From contig NZ_JAFMZZ010000001.1 in the NCBI RefSeq assembly GCF_017356245.1, positions 3,124,673-3,188,672 on the forward strand: a DNA stretch of 64,000 nt, given 5' to 3'. A program made the translations under genes and the position numbers. Below are positions 53,529 to 62,740 of this stretch, piece after piece. Within the stretch, counting starts at the first letter, position 1, and each line of letters opens with the position of its first letter. Below the pieces are notes generated by a model that was not told the DNA's origin, did not search any database, and worked only from the letters and a program-made list of their open reading frames with translations. The stretch comes from Bordetella petrii. GTDB taxonomy: Bacteria > Pseudomonadota > Gammaproteobacteria > Burkholderiales > Burkholderiaceae_B.

Positions 53529-54461
53529 ATGAGCCAGACAACCCGTAATGTGCAGCCGGTTACCGCCAGATTCGGCAAAGAAAGCTCAGGCGAATTGGTG
53601 CCTTCCCGCTATGCCGTGCGCGTGGGCGATGTCGACGTCGTGCTGATCAGCGACGGCATTCTGCCGCTGCCGACCTCGACCATGTCCACCAACGTCAACG
53701 AATCGGACCGCAACGAATGGTTCGATGGCCGGTTCCTGCAGCGCGACATGTTCGACTGGGCCTTGAATATCGCGCTTATCCGCAGCGGAGAACGCCTGAT
53801 CCTGGTCGACTCGGGCGTAGGCGACGGTTTCGAATACTTCTCGCGCGCCGGCCGGTCGGTAATGCGCCTGGAATCGGCCGGCATCGACCTGGCCGCGATC
53901 ACCGATATCGTGATTACGCACATGCACATGGATCACGTCGGCGGGCTGAATATCGATGGCGTCAAGGCCAGGCTGCGCCCGGACGTGCGCATTCACGTAG
54001 CGGCCTCGGAAGTGGAGTTCTGGAAAAATCCGGATTTCAGCAAGACCGTGATGCCGGAAGCGGTTCCTCCCGCGCTCCGCAAGGCGGCGGCGAAGTTCGT
54101 GGAACTGTACCGCGACAACATCGTGCAATTCGGCCAGACCGTGGAAGTCGCCCCGGGCGTGTCGGCGCGCGTGACGGGCGGGCACACGCCGGGACATTGT
54201 GTCGTGGACGTCGCCTCGAAAGGCGAAAAGCTGACATTCGTGGGCGACGCAATTTTCGAAGTCGGCTTCGACAATCCCGATTGGCAAAATGGCTTCGAGC
54301 ACGATCCTGAAAAAGCCGTGGACGTGCGCATCTCGCTGCTCAATGAGGCCGCCGAAACCGGCGCCATGCTGGCGGCGGCGCATGTCGCGTTTCCGTCTAT
54401 CGGCCACATCGCCAAGAACGGCAAGAGCTTCCGTTTTGTGCCGGTACAGTGGGATTACTGA
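53529..54461 (+). CDS. Metallo-beta-lactamase-fold hydrolase
   Basis: 310 residues. The metal motif is ITHMHMDHVGGL (His131, His133, Asp135, His136), with a later His in ARVTGGHTPGHCVV, Asp in TFVGDAIFE and His in LAAAHVAFPSIGH, so the full set of metallo-beta-lactamase-fold ligands is present. It resembles quorum-quenching lactonases and other broad MBL-fold hydrolases, without a decisive motif. GGAG at 53518-53521 supports the ATG at 53529; there is no signal peptide. Confidence 0.88.
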   Translation: MSQTTRNVQPVTARFGKESSGELVPSRYAVRVGDVDVVLISDGILPLPTSTMSTNVNESDRNEWFDGRFLQRDMFDWALNIALIRSGERLILVDSGVGDGFEYFSRAGRSVMRLESAGIDLAAITDIVITHMHMDHVGGLNIDGVKARLRPDVRIHVAASEVEFWKNPDFSKTVMPEAVPPALRKAAAKFVELYRDNIVQFGQTVEVAPGVSARVTGGHTPGHCVVDVASKGEKLTFVGDAIFEVGFDNPDWQNGFEHDPEKAVDVRISLLNEAAETGAMLAAAHVAFPSIGHIAKNGKSFRFVPVQWDY

Positions 54462-54497
54462 TTGATGCCCGGCCACTCGCCATCTGGTTTGTCGTTT

Positions 54498-54735
54498 TCA
54501 GTGCGCCGGGCGCAGCATGGCACGGCGCACGCATTCGATGGTCCAGATCCAGAGCGCCGTGCCAACCAGCTCTGAAATCAGCCCGGCCGTGCCGATGTCC
54601 CAGGGGCGCGGCGCGATGCCCAGCAGCGGCAGCACGATGCAATGGGCCCCCACCGCGGCGACCAGCACAGTGAAAAGACACCCATGCGATCACCACGGCG
54701 GGTTCGCGGGGCCGGCCGTAAGATCGTGGCGATGC
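54498..54735 (-). pseudogene. YagU-like (DUF1440) membrane protein remnant
   Basis: On the minus strand the frame ending at 54498 reads AAVGAHCIVLPLLGIAPRPW and continues into GTAGLISELVGTALWIWTIE and CVRRAMLR. This resembles the last 45 residues of E. coli YagU ([29 protein letters not shown]). A stop lies just upstream in that frame (54692-54690). The preceding piece VVIAWVSF is in the next frame, consistent with a frameshift near the TTTT at 54674-54677. The first 140 or so residues are missing, because the next gene starts at 54806. A dead fragment; family assignment from memory, by eye. Confidence 0.5.
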
Positions 54736-54805
54736 GGATGCGGATGCCTTCCATCGCGGAATTCATGCGCAGCACTTCCATGAAGCCGCGCACGAACCAC
54801 CGGCG

Positions 54806-55213
54806 TCACATCGTCGACGCCGGCTCCAGAGGCAGCGCGATGCCGCATTCGTCGAAAACGCGCCGCACCTCCGCCAAGCCGTTCAAGGCTGCCGGAAAGC
54901 CCGCATAGACCGCCATCTGCATCACGGTCTCCACAATCTCAGCAGGCTTGCAGCCGACGTGCAGCGCCGCGTGCAAATGCACGCGCAGCTGCGGCGCGGC
55001 GTTTCCCATGGCGCACAGGGCCGCAACCACGGCGAGCTCTCGTTCGCGCAAGCCCAGGCCCGGGCGCGTATAGATGTCCCCGAAAGGGAACTCCACCACG
55101 TAAGTCGCGAAATCCGGAAACGCCTGCCGCAGCGACTCTACGACGGCAACGCCGGCTTCGCCGTCCACCGCGTGCAACTGCTGCAGGCCTGCTTTATATC
55201 GTTCGGATGTCAT
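54806..55213 (-). CDS. Carboxymuconolactone decarboxylase family protein
   Basis: 135 residues, close to PcaC length. MTSERYKAGLQQLHAVDGEAGVAVVESLRQAFPDFATYVVEFPFGDIYTRPGLGLRERELAVVAALCAMGNAAPQLRVHLHAALHVGCKPAEIVETVMQMA follows the PcaC/AhpD_DUF family pattern, with the conserved LRERELAVVAALCA and HLHAALHVG. There is no CxxC pair. It could act on a lactone or be a general CMD-family protein. It is divergent from a LysR gene 120 bases away. Confidence 0.9.
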   Translation of the reverse strand: MTSERYKAGLQQLHAVDGEAGVAVVESLRQAFPDFATYVVEFPFGDIYTRPGLGLRERELAVVAALCAMGNAAPQLRVHLHAALHVGCKPAEIVETVMQMAVYAGFPAALNGLAEVRRVFDECGIALPLEPASTM

Positions 55214-55320
55214 GGCATGTGTCCTTTATCGGCTCGTTGGTCATGGCCGCCGCCACAAAGCGGCAACCGGAGCCGCTACTCTAGGCACGGACGCAAGAGA
55301 CTGGAATGACAGATTTCGTG

Positions 55321-55335
55321 ATACCTTTTAGGTAT
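55321..55335. promoter_or_regulatory. Perfect inverted repeat at the LysR start codon
   Basis: ATACCT-TTT-AGGTAT, 6-bp arms with a 3-base loop, ending on the first two bases of the ATG at 55334. It could be an autoregulatory operator or a small mRNA hairpin that limits initiation. Confidence 0.35.
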
Positions 55336-56275
55336 GACCGCCGCTCTCGATTTCCGTGGCCTCGTCCTGTTTCTGGCGGTGGCCGACACGCTCAGCTTCC
55401 GCCAGGCCGCCGACCGGCTGCACATGTCGCAGCCGCCGCTCAGCCGCGCCATCCGGCAGATGGAAGACCGGCTGGGCACGCCCTTGTTCTTCAGAGACAC
55501 CCATGCAGTGCGCCTGACGCCGGCCGGCGAACGGCTGCTGCCGCATGCGCGCAAGATCATGCGGCAGCTGGCCCAGGCCGAGGCCAGCATCGCATCGCCC
55601 GCGCTGCCCGCACGGCTGCGCCTGGGCATGACGAGCGCGGTAGAGCCGCCGTGGTTCCGCGGGTTGGCGGCGCGCATCGCGTCGTCCGGGCGCTTCGATG
55701 CGGTGCCCACCGAATTCGATACGTCACCCCGGCTGGTGCGGCGCCTGCGTGCGCGGCGGCTTGACGCCGCCTTCATCGCCCTGCCCACGGAAACCGAGGG
55801 CCTGGCCGTGATCGAGCTGGATCGCCAGCCCATGGTGGTGGCCATGCCCAGCGCTCATCCGCTGGCCAGGCGCCGGGCCGTGTCGCTGCACGATCTGGCG
55901 GACGCCACGTTGTATGCATTCGAAAGGGCGCGGCAACCGGCATTCTTCGATCACTGCCACGCGGTGTTCCGCCATCATGGTTTCGCGCCGCGGACACTAC
56001 GCGAACCGGAAGACCACCACGTATTGCTGGCCGGCGTCGCCAGCGGCGAGGCCTTCGCGCTGCTGCCCCGGTCCTTCATGTCCATGAAGCGCGCCGGGGT
56101 CAGCTACCGGCCGCTAAAGGAAGGCGAACAGCTGGCGGTCACCATCGGCCTGGCCACGCTGCCCGACCGCCAGGAACTCCAGCAGGTGGTATGCGGGCTG
56201 CTGCCCGGGCAAGTGAAACCGCGTCCATGGCCTTCGGCAGGCACGGCCCGAGGGCGCCACGGCCCGTCGCCATAG
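55334..56275 (+). CDS. LysR-family transcriptional regulator
   Basis: 313 residues. The HTH is LDFRGLVLFLAVADTLSFRQAADRLHMSQPPLSRAIRQMEDRLGTPLFFRDTHAVRLTPAGERLLPHA. The effector domain begins ARLRLGMTSAVEPPWFRGLAARI, close to the BenM/CatR style. It is divergent from the carboxymuconolactone decarboxylase family gene, its natural target. The start codon sits directly after the AGGTAT repeat arm, so the RBS is weak. Nothing further is seen between 56276 and 56373. Confidence 0.92.
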   Translation: MTAALDFRGLVLFLAVADTLSFRQAADRLHMSQPPLSRAIRQMEDRLGTPLFFRDTHAVRLTPAGERLLPHARKIMRQLAQAEASIASPALPARLRLGMTSAVEPPWFRGLAARIASSGRFDAVPTEFDTSPRLVRRLRARRLDAAFIALPTETEGLAVIELDRQPMVVAMPSAHPLARRRAVSLHDLADATLYAFERARQPAFFDHCHAVFRHHGFAPRTLREPEDHHVLLAGVASGEAFALLPRSFMSMKRAGVSYRPLKEGEQLAVTIGLATLPDRQELQQVVCGLLPGQVKPRPWPSAGTARGRHGPSP

Positions 56276-56373
56276 GGCAAGGCAAGGCGCCGGGAACCGC
56301 ATGTCCGTTTCGCATGCCGGCCATATCCGTTCGGACTCGGTCAATTGTTGAGCGCCCCGCCTCAATACCTATC

Positions 56374-57081
56374 CTAAGGTTTGAGCTCTGCGGGTACGGG
56401 AGTTTCCTTCCGCTCGCTATAGCGATCCACAAGATACGGTGCGACATCCCGCGTAAGCAAGGTGAACTTCATCAACTCTTCCACGACATCGACGATACGA
56501 TCATAGTAAGGCGAAGGCTTCATGCGCCCCGTGTCGTCGAACTCCTGGTACGCCTTGGCGACCGACGACTGGTTGGGTATGGTCAGCATCCGCATCCACC
56601 GGCCCAGCAGGCGCATCTGGTTCACGGCGTTAAACGACTGCGACCCGCCCGACACCTGCATGACTGCAAGCGTCTTGCCCTGGGTCGGGCGTACAGCGCC
56701 CACCGACAGCGGGATCCAGTCGATCTGCGTCTTCATCAGGCCCGTCATGGCGCCATGGCGTTCCGGCGAGCTCCAGACCATCCCTTCCGCCCATTGCACC
56801 AGGTCGTGCAGCTCGCGAACCTTCGGATGGCTGTCACTGGCATCATCGACCAACGGAAGGCCGGACGGGTTGAACAAGCGCGCATCGCCTCCCAGGGCCC
56901 GAAGCAGCCGCGCGGCTTCCTCGGCGACCAGGCGGCTGTAGGAGCGCTCGCGCAGCGATCCATACAGCACCAGGAAGCGCGGCGCATGGGTCGCGCGTCT
57001 GGGCGCAAACAGTTCGGCAGGATTGGGAGCTTGGAATAGCGGCGCGTCAATATTGGGCAAGTCGACCAGCAAGTCAGACAC
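56374..57081 (-). CDS. arsH: ArsH, NADPH-dependent FMN oxidoreductase of the arsenic operon
   Basis: 235 residues. The FMN phosphate loop is [23 protein letters not shown] at about 38-60, with [23 protein letters not shown] and the C-terminal [34 protein letters not shown] typical of ArsH. Family members oxidise trivalent organoarsenicals or reduce metals and quinones with NADPH. It is the last gene of the arsenic operon and overlaps the arsC end by 8 bases. Confidence 0.95.
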   Translation of the reverse strand: MSDLLVDLPNIDAPLFQAPNPAELFAPRRATHAPRFLVLYGSLRERSYSRLVAEEAARLLRALGGDARLFNPSGLPLVDDASDSHPKVRELHDLVQWAEGMVWSSPERHGAMTGLMKTQIDWIPLSVGAVRPTQGKTLAVMQVSGGSQSFNAVNQMRLLGRWMRMLTIPNQSSVAKAYQEFDDTGRMKPSPYYDRIVDVVEELMKFTLLTRDVAPYLVDRYSERKETPVPAELKP

Positions 57082-57496
57082 GACGGCCCTCCGCGTTGAT
57101 CACCGGCTCGCCGTCTTCCTTGTTGAATGCGCCGCGCTGTGGTTGCGGCAAGATATCCAGAACCGCCTCAGATGGGCGGCACAGGCGAGTACCGAGAGGG
57201 GTAACCACGATGGGGCGATTGATCAGGATCGGATACTGGAGCATGAAGTCGATCAGCTGCTCCTCTGTCCATTTCGGATTCGCCAGCCCCAGATCGTCGT
57301 ACGGCGTGCCTTTCTGCCGGAGCACATCCCGCGCCGGCACACTCATAGCGGAAATCAACGACTTGAGCGTTTCGGCGTCAGGCGGAGTCTTCAAATACTC
57401 GATGATCGTCGGCTCCTCGCCGCTGTTGCGAATCAATCCGAGGACATTGCGCGATGTTCCGCAGGCGGGGTTGTGATAGATCGTGATGGAACTCAT
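57074..57496 (-). CDS. arsC: Glutaredoxin-dependent arsenate reductase ArsC
   Basis: 140 residues. [45 protein letters not shown] has the catalytic Cys12 in the CGTSRN loop. Conserved arginines follow in [27 protein letters not shown]. This is the E. coli R773 type that uses glutathione and glutaredoxin to reduce arsenate to arsenite. The start at 57496 fits the family; the frame extends upstream to 57517. It lies 74 bases downstream of acr3. Confidence 0.96.
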   Translation of the reverse strand: MSSITIYHNPACGTSRNVLGLIRNSGEEPTIIEYLKTPPDAETLKSLISAMSVPARDVLRQKGTPYDDLGLANPKWTEEQLIDFMLQYPILINRPIVVTPLGTRLCRPSEAVLDILPQPQRGAFNKEDGEPVINAEGRRV

Positions 57497-57570
57497 GAGA
57501 TACCTCTGTTGACGCAAGACTGGATTTCAATGAGCTGCGGGCCGCGCACGCGGCAGGATCGGCTTGCACG

Positions 57571-58650
57571 TCAGTTCCGCTGGGTGCCGGCGTCGTACCA
57601 GCCTTTGCTCTGGTTGACGATCCGCACAACGAGCAACATGACGGGCACCTCGATGAGTACTCCCACAACTGTCGCCAAGGCGGCTCCGGACTGGAATCCG
57701 AACAGGCTGATCGCGGCGGCGACGGCCAGTTCAAAGAAGTTGGATGCTCCGATCAGCGCGGACGGGCATGCAATGCTGTGCTTTTCGCCAACCCGGCGAT
57801 TAAGCCAGTACGCCAGGCCCGAATTGAATAGCACCTGAATGAGAATGGGCACGGCCAGCATCGCGATCACCAACGGCTGGCCGATGATGGCTTCGCCCTG
57901 GAACGCGAACAACAGCACCAGCGTCAGCAGCAAAGCCGCCATCGAGAACGGTCCGATTCGCTCCAATGCCCGGTCGAAGGCCGCCTGCCCGCGGCGCAGC
58001 AGCGCGCGGCGCCAAAACTGGGCAAGAATGACCGGAATGACGATGTACAGCCCCACGGACACCAGCAAGGTATCCCATGGCACGGTGATGGCGGACAAGC
58101 CCAGCAGCAGCCCAACGACGGGCGCGAAGGCGAACACCATGATCGTGTCATTCAGGGCCACCTGGGACAGCGTGAAAGCCGGATCGCCGCCCGTCAACCG
58201 ACTCCACACGAACACCATGGCGGTGCACGGCGCGGCGGCCAGAAGGATCAGGCCCGCGATGTAGCTGTCCAGTTGGTCTGCCGGCAACCAGGGGGAAAAG
58301 ACTTGCCGGATGAATAGCCAGCCCAGGAAAGCCATCGAGAACGGCTTGACGGCCCAGTTGATGAACAGGGTCACGCCAATGCCACGCCAATGCTGCTTGA
58401 CCCGGCCCAGCGCGCCGAAGTCCACCTTGAGCAGCATCGGGATGATCATGACCCAGATCAGGATTCCTACGGACAGGTTCACCTGGGCGACTTCCCAGCG
58501 GCCGATGGTCTGGAATAGCGCGGGCATCAGTTGGCCAAGCGCCACGCCCAGCACGATGCAGAGGAAGACCCACAGCGTAAGGTAGCGCTCGAAAACACTC
58601 ATCCCGGAGCGCTGGCGCGAAGCCAGCGCCGCCTGTGTACTGGATGGCAT
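57571..58650 (-). CDS. acr3: Acr3-type arsenite efflux permease
   Basis: 359 residues, ten membrane spans. SVFERYLTLWVFLCIVLGVALGQLMPALFQTIGRWEVAQVNLSVGILIWVMIIPMLLKVDF is the typical start, AAPCTAMVFVWSRLTGGDPAFTLSQVALNDTIMVFAF carries the essential Cys, and IGASNFFELAVAAAISLFG carries the conserved Glu. Extrudes arsenite. The true start follows the stop of the broken arsI by 4 bases. The reading frame continues open far upstream only because it runs through the second frame of arsI. Confidence 0.95.
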   Translation of the reverse strand: MPSSTQAALASRQRSGMSVFERYLTLWVFLCIVLGVALGQLMPALFQTIGRWEVAQVNLSVGILIWVMIIPMLLKVDFGALGRVKQHWRGIGVTLFINWAVKPFSMAFLGWLFIRQVFSPWLPADQLDSYIAGLILLAAAPCTAMVFVWSRLTGGDPAFTLSQVALNDTIMVFAFAPVVGLLLGLSAITVPWDTLLVSVGLYIVIPVILAQFWRRALLRRGQAAFDRALERIGPFSMAALLLTLVLLFAFQGEAIIGQPLVIAMLAVPILIQVLFNSGLAYWLNRRVGEKHSIACPSALIGASNFFELAVAAAISLFGFQSGAALATVVGVLIEVPVMLLVVRIVNQSKGWYDAGTQRN

Positions 58651-58654
58651 AGGT

Positions 58655-58990
58655 TTATTCCCTGGACTGGCCGATACCGCGAAGCTTGGACTGGAGCGAC
58701 AGAGCATCCCGGCGATCGAGCGGCAAGGGGTTTGGGCTGCAGCAGCCGGCCGGCGCCGTAGCTTCCTGGATGGCTGGCTGACAAGTTCCTCGGCGCTTTC
58801 GGCTTGAATGCCGAAATGGTCTACCCCGTGGCCAGCGCCGCGGGTAGATATCGCGAAGTTCACTGGCGGATCGTCCAGCATCCATTTTGCGTAGTCCGAC
58901 GCGAGCGGGCTCCTGGGCAAACAACCGGGAGTAAAAACCGATGTTCCTGGCCAGATCGTCGACGTGCAGATGAACGTGAAAGCGCTTCAT
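58655..58990 (-). pseudogene. arsI: Frameshifted arsI (C-As lyase / CadI-type glyoxalase-fold protein)
   Basis: The gene starts normally: MKRFHVHLHVDDLARNIGFYSRLFAQEPARV. The family sequence then continues in another frame as SDYAKWMLDDPPVNFAISTR, GAGHGVDHFGIQAESAEELV, and returns to the first frame as PAIQEATAPAGCCSPNPLPL to the stop. At least two lesions are needed, and the middle with its second metal-binding part is missing, since intact proteins are about 140-160 residues. ArsI cleaves the carbon-arsenic bond of methylarsenite. Its position between arsR and acr3 is the usual one. A non-functional remnant, unless these are sequencing errors. Confidence 0.75.
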
Positions 58991-59002
58991 GGAAGCCCCC
59001 GG

Positions 59003-59329
59003 TTAGCAGGTGGTGCAGCCGCCCGGGTTGGAAGCCTCGCAGGAGGCCCCTTCGCAGCAATGCTCCGTGAGATACCCGAGCAACCCATTCATCCGGGAAA
59101 AATCGGCGCGATAGATCAGATTGCGCCCCTGCTGCTCGACGCTGACCAGACCGGCATGCGCGAGTTCCTTCAGATGAAAGGACAGGGTGTTGCGGGCGAC
59201 GCCAAGCTGATCAGCCAGGACACTGGGGGTAAGGCCCGGAAGCCCGGCCACCACTAGAGCGCGGAATGCGCGCAGGCGCTGGGGATGGGCGAGGCCTGCA
59301 AGGGCGGCAATGGCCTGGTTCTCATTCAT
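59003..59329 (-). CDS. arsR: ArsR-family arsenic-responsive repressor
   Basis: 108 residues. The winged HTH is LAHPQRLRAFRALVVAGLPGLTPSVLADQLGVARNTLSFHLKELAHAGLVSVEQQGRNLIYRADF. It lacks the alpha-3 ELCVCDL arsenic site of R773 ArsR. Instead the C-terminus is Cys-rich: Cys91, Cys92, Cys97, Cys105 and Cys108 in TEHCCEGASCEASNPGGCTTC, like the AfArsR type whose As(III) site is C-terminal. The ATG is chosen from the family start MNENQA; an inverted repeat abuts it at 59331. It heads the minus-strand operon arsR-arsI(broken)-acr3-arsC-arsH. Confidence 0.94.
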   Translation of the reverse strand: MNENQAIAALAGLAHPQRLRAFRALVVAGLPGLTPSVLADQLGVARNTLSFHLKELAHAGLVSVEQQGRNLIYRADFSRMNGLLGYLTEHCCEGASCEASNPGGCTTC

Positions 59330-59330
59330 T

Positions 59331-59356
59331 ATTCGATAATACAACGTTTATTGAAT
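59331..59356. promoter_or_regulatory. ArsR operator candidate at the head of the arsenic operon
   Basis: ATTCGATAA, 8 bases, TTATTGAAT: 9-bp arms with one mismatch, in an AT-rich stretch 2 bases upstream of the arsR start codon. The A/T-rich ATTCAA-type arms fit known ArsR sites. It would cover the RBS region or the -10. Confidence 0.6.
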
Positions 59357-59405
59357 CTTGGCTTCGACAGTTGGCCCAAATATGTAACAGCCACCCCCTC
59401 CCCCC

Positions 59406-59433
59406 TTGAACGCCGCCGCATCATCCCTATAAT
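59406..59433 (+). promoter_or_regulatory. Sigma-70 promoter of groESL
   Basis: -35 TTGAAC (59406-59411), 16-bp spacer, perfect -10 TATAAT (59428-59433). The last base of the -10 is the first base of the CIRCE element. Confidence 0.85.
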
Positions 59434-59459
59434 TAGCACTCGCTGCTGGTGAGTGCTAA
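59433..59459. promoter_or_regulatory. CIRCE element (HrcA operator)
   Basis: TTAGCACTC-N9-GAGTGCTAA, an exact match to the consensus. It directly follows the -10, covers the transcription start, and places groESL under HrcA control. hrcA is not in the window. Confidence 0.97.
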
Positions 59460-59518
59460 CACCGCCTCCCGGCCTGAATCCGATCATTTCACCCTTCTAT
59501 AGAAACAGGAGTTCCCTC

Positions 59519-59806
59519 ATGGCCCTGCGTCCCCTGCACGATCGCGTGATCGTCAAACGCCTGGACAACGAGCGCAAGACTGCCTCGGGCATCGTCATCC
59601 CCGACAGCGCCGCTGAAAAGCCGGATCAAGGCGAAGTCGTTGCCGTTGGCCCGGGCAAGAAGACCGAAGACGGCAAAGTGCTGCCGGTCGACCTGAAGGC
59701 TGGCGACAAGGTTCTGTTTGGCAAGTATGCCGGCCAGTCGGTGAAAGTCGACGGCGAAGAGCTGCTCGTCATCCGCGAGGAAGAAATCCTCGCCGTGATC
59801 CAGTAA
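59519..59806 (+). CDS. groES: Co-chaperonin GroES
   Basis: 95 residues, full length. [48 protein letters not shown] includes the mobile loop that contacts GroEL, and [33 protein letters not shown] is the conserved C-terminal half. It lies 60 bases after CIRCE; ACAGGAG precedes the start. It is transcribed with groEL, 33 bases downstream. Confidence 0.98.
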   Translation: MALRPLHDRVIVKRLDNERKTASGIVIPDSAAEKPDQGEVVAVGPGKKTEDGKVLPVDLKAGDKVLFGKYAGQSVKVDGEELLVIREEEILAVIQ

Positions 59807-61480
<1,674 letters not shown>

Positions 61481-61501
61481 GTCCGCGCCGCTGCCGCGAG
61501 C

Positions 61502-61522
61502 ATCCCCGGCCTGCCCGGGGAT
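61502..61522 (+). other. Hairpin between groEL and its terminator
   Basis: ATCCCCGG, a 5-base loop, CCGGGGAT: perfect 8-bp arms, 22 bases after the groEL stop and 12 before the terminator. It could protect the mRNA 3' end or help termination. Confidence 0.5.
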
Positions 61523-61533
61523 ACGCCAGACCA

Positions 61534-61570
61534 ACACCCCCAAGGGTTCGCCCCTGGGGGTGTTTTTTTT
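61534..61570 (+). terminator. Rho-independent terminator of groESL
   Basis: A 13-bp stem (ACACCCCCAAGGG with one mismatch near the loop), TTCG tetraloop, then eight T. It lies 54 bases after the groEL stop. Confidence 0.92.
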
Positions 61571-61597
61571 GCCGCCGGGCCGCCCCAAGGCAAAAAC

Positions 61598-61645
61598 GCC
61601 CCCTCGGGGGGCAGCAAGCGCAGCGCAGCGTGGGGGCTTTTTTTT
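61598..61645. repeat. GC-rich hairpin repeat ending in a T-run
   Basis: GCCCCC and GGGGGC arms at 61598-61603 and 61632-61637 enclose a nested CCCCCTCGGGGG hairpin and a GCAGC-rich stretch, followed by eight T (61638-61645). I recall similar blocks as dispersed intergenic repeats or terminators in Bordetella-like genomes, but could not check. Only one copy is seen here. Confidence 0.5.
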
Positions 61646-61678
61646 GCCTAGCGCAAGGACGGGCACATGGCTTGCGGA

Positions 61679-61708
61679 TTGTGGGCAGCCGAACCGTCCC
61701 CCTACAAT
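61679..61708 (+). promoter_or_regulatory. Putative promoter of the YihY/BrkB gene
   Basis: -35-like TTGTGG (61679-61684), 18-bp spacer, -10 TACAAT (61703-61708). Transcription would begin about 15 bases before the first ATG at 61729. Confidence 0.45.
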
Positions 61709-61728
61709 GCGGGGATTCCGACTGCGAA

Positions 61729-62655
61729 ATGAGTGCCATGACTATTCCGCCCCGCTTGCTGCAAATGCTGCGCCCCTCGGAAATCTACGGGCTGCTGGTC
61801 GATTCGGCCAAGCAGTGGTCGGGGCACCGGGCCTCCAGCAAAGGGGCGGCGCTGTCGCTGTACATGGTGTTCTCGCTGGCGCCGATGCTGATCCTGGTGA
61901 TTGCCGTGGCGGGTATTTTCTTTGGCGAAGAGGCGGTGCGCTCGGAATTGTTCGCGCAGGTGCGCGACCTGACCGGCGCGCGCGGCGCCGAGGTCATCCA
62001 GACCGTGCTGGCCAGCGCCCACGAATCCGGCGGCGGCTGGATCGCGGCGTTGCTGTCGATTGCGGTGCTGCTGTTCAGCGCGACCACGGCGTTTGCCGAG
62101 CTGCAGGCCAGCCTGGACGAACTGTGGGACGCCACCAGCCAGCGCAAGTCGGGCCTGCAGGGCATGGTGCGCAGCCGCATGGTGTCGTTCGGCCTGGTGC
62201 TGGTGCTGGCGCTGTTCCTGCTGCTGTCGCTGGTGATGAACGCGGCGCTGGGCGCGGCCAAGGGCTATTACGGCGACCTGTGGACGCATTCCACGTTCGC
62301 CCTGGTGGCGGGGTGGATCGCCAACCTGTTCTCGTTCGCGGTGGTAACGGCCTTGTTCGCGGTGGTGTACAAGCTGCTGCCCAGCATCACCATCCCCTGG
62401 CGCGACGTGATTCCTGGCGCCATCGTGACGGCGGCGCTGTTCCTGGTGGGCAAGTGGGGCATCGGCCTGTACCTGGGCCGCGGCGGCACGGTGTCGGCCT
62501 ACGGGGCGGCGGGCTCGCTGATCGCGCTGCTGCTGTGGATCTACTATTCCGCGCAGATTTTCTTCTTCGGCGCCGTGTTCACGCGGCAGTTCGCCGAGCG
62601 CTTCGGCAGCCGCAAGCGGGCCGAACCCGGCGAGCCGCCCGCATCCCGGGCATGA
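61729..62655 (+). CDS. YihY/virulence factor BrkB family membrane protein
   Basis: 308 residues from MSAMTIPPRLL; the ATG three codons later at 61738 is an alternative. About six membrane spans. Family blocks: SSKGAALSLYMVFSLAPMLILVIAVAGIFFGEEAVRSEL, LFSATTAFAELQASLDELWDATSQRKSGLQGMVRSRM, YKLLPSITIPWRDVIPGAIVTAALFLVGKWGIGLYLGRG, and YGAAGSLIALLLWIYYSAQIFFFGAVFTRQFAERFGSRK. In Bordetella, BrkB was described in serum resistance; the general role of the family is unclear. It stands alone after groESL. Confidence 0.93.
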   Translation: MSAMTIPPRLLQMLRPSEIYGLLVDSAKQWSGHRASSKGAALSLYMVFSLAPMLILVIAVAGIFFGEEAVRSELFAQVRDLTGARGAEVIQTVLASAHESGGGWIAALLSIAVLLFSATTAFAELQASLDELWDATSQRKSGLQGMVRSRMVSFGLVLVLALFLLLSLVMNAALGAAKGYYGDLWTHSTFALVAGWIANLFSFAVVTALFAVVYKLLPSITIPWRDVIPGAIVTAALFLVGKWGIGLYLGRGGTVSAYGAAGSLIALLLWIYYSAQIFFFGAVFTRQFAERFGSRKRAEPGEPPASRA

Positions 62656-62740
62656 AGCCCCGCGCCGCCGGATAAAAACGGTCACACGCGGCGGGGACCC
62701 GTGCGTTTAGGATAGGGGCTTGCCACGATGTCCGCCGCCC

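Noticed and set aside
58651..58920. N-terminal extension of Acr3 from the longer reading frame
   Set aside because: The extra residues are arsI sequence in a second frame; Acr3 homology begins shortly after 58650.
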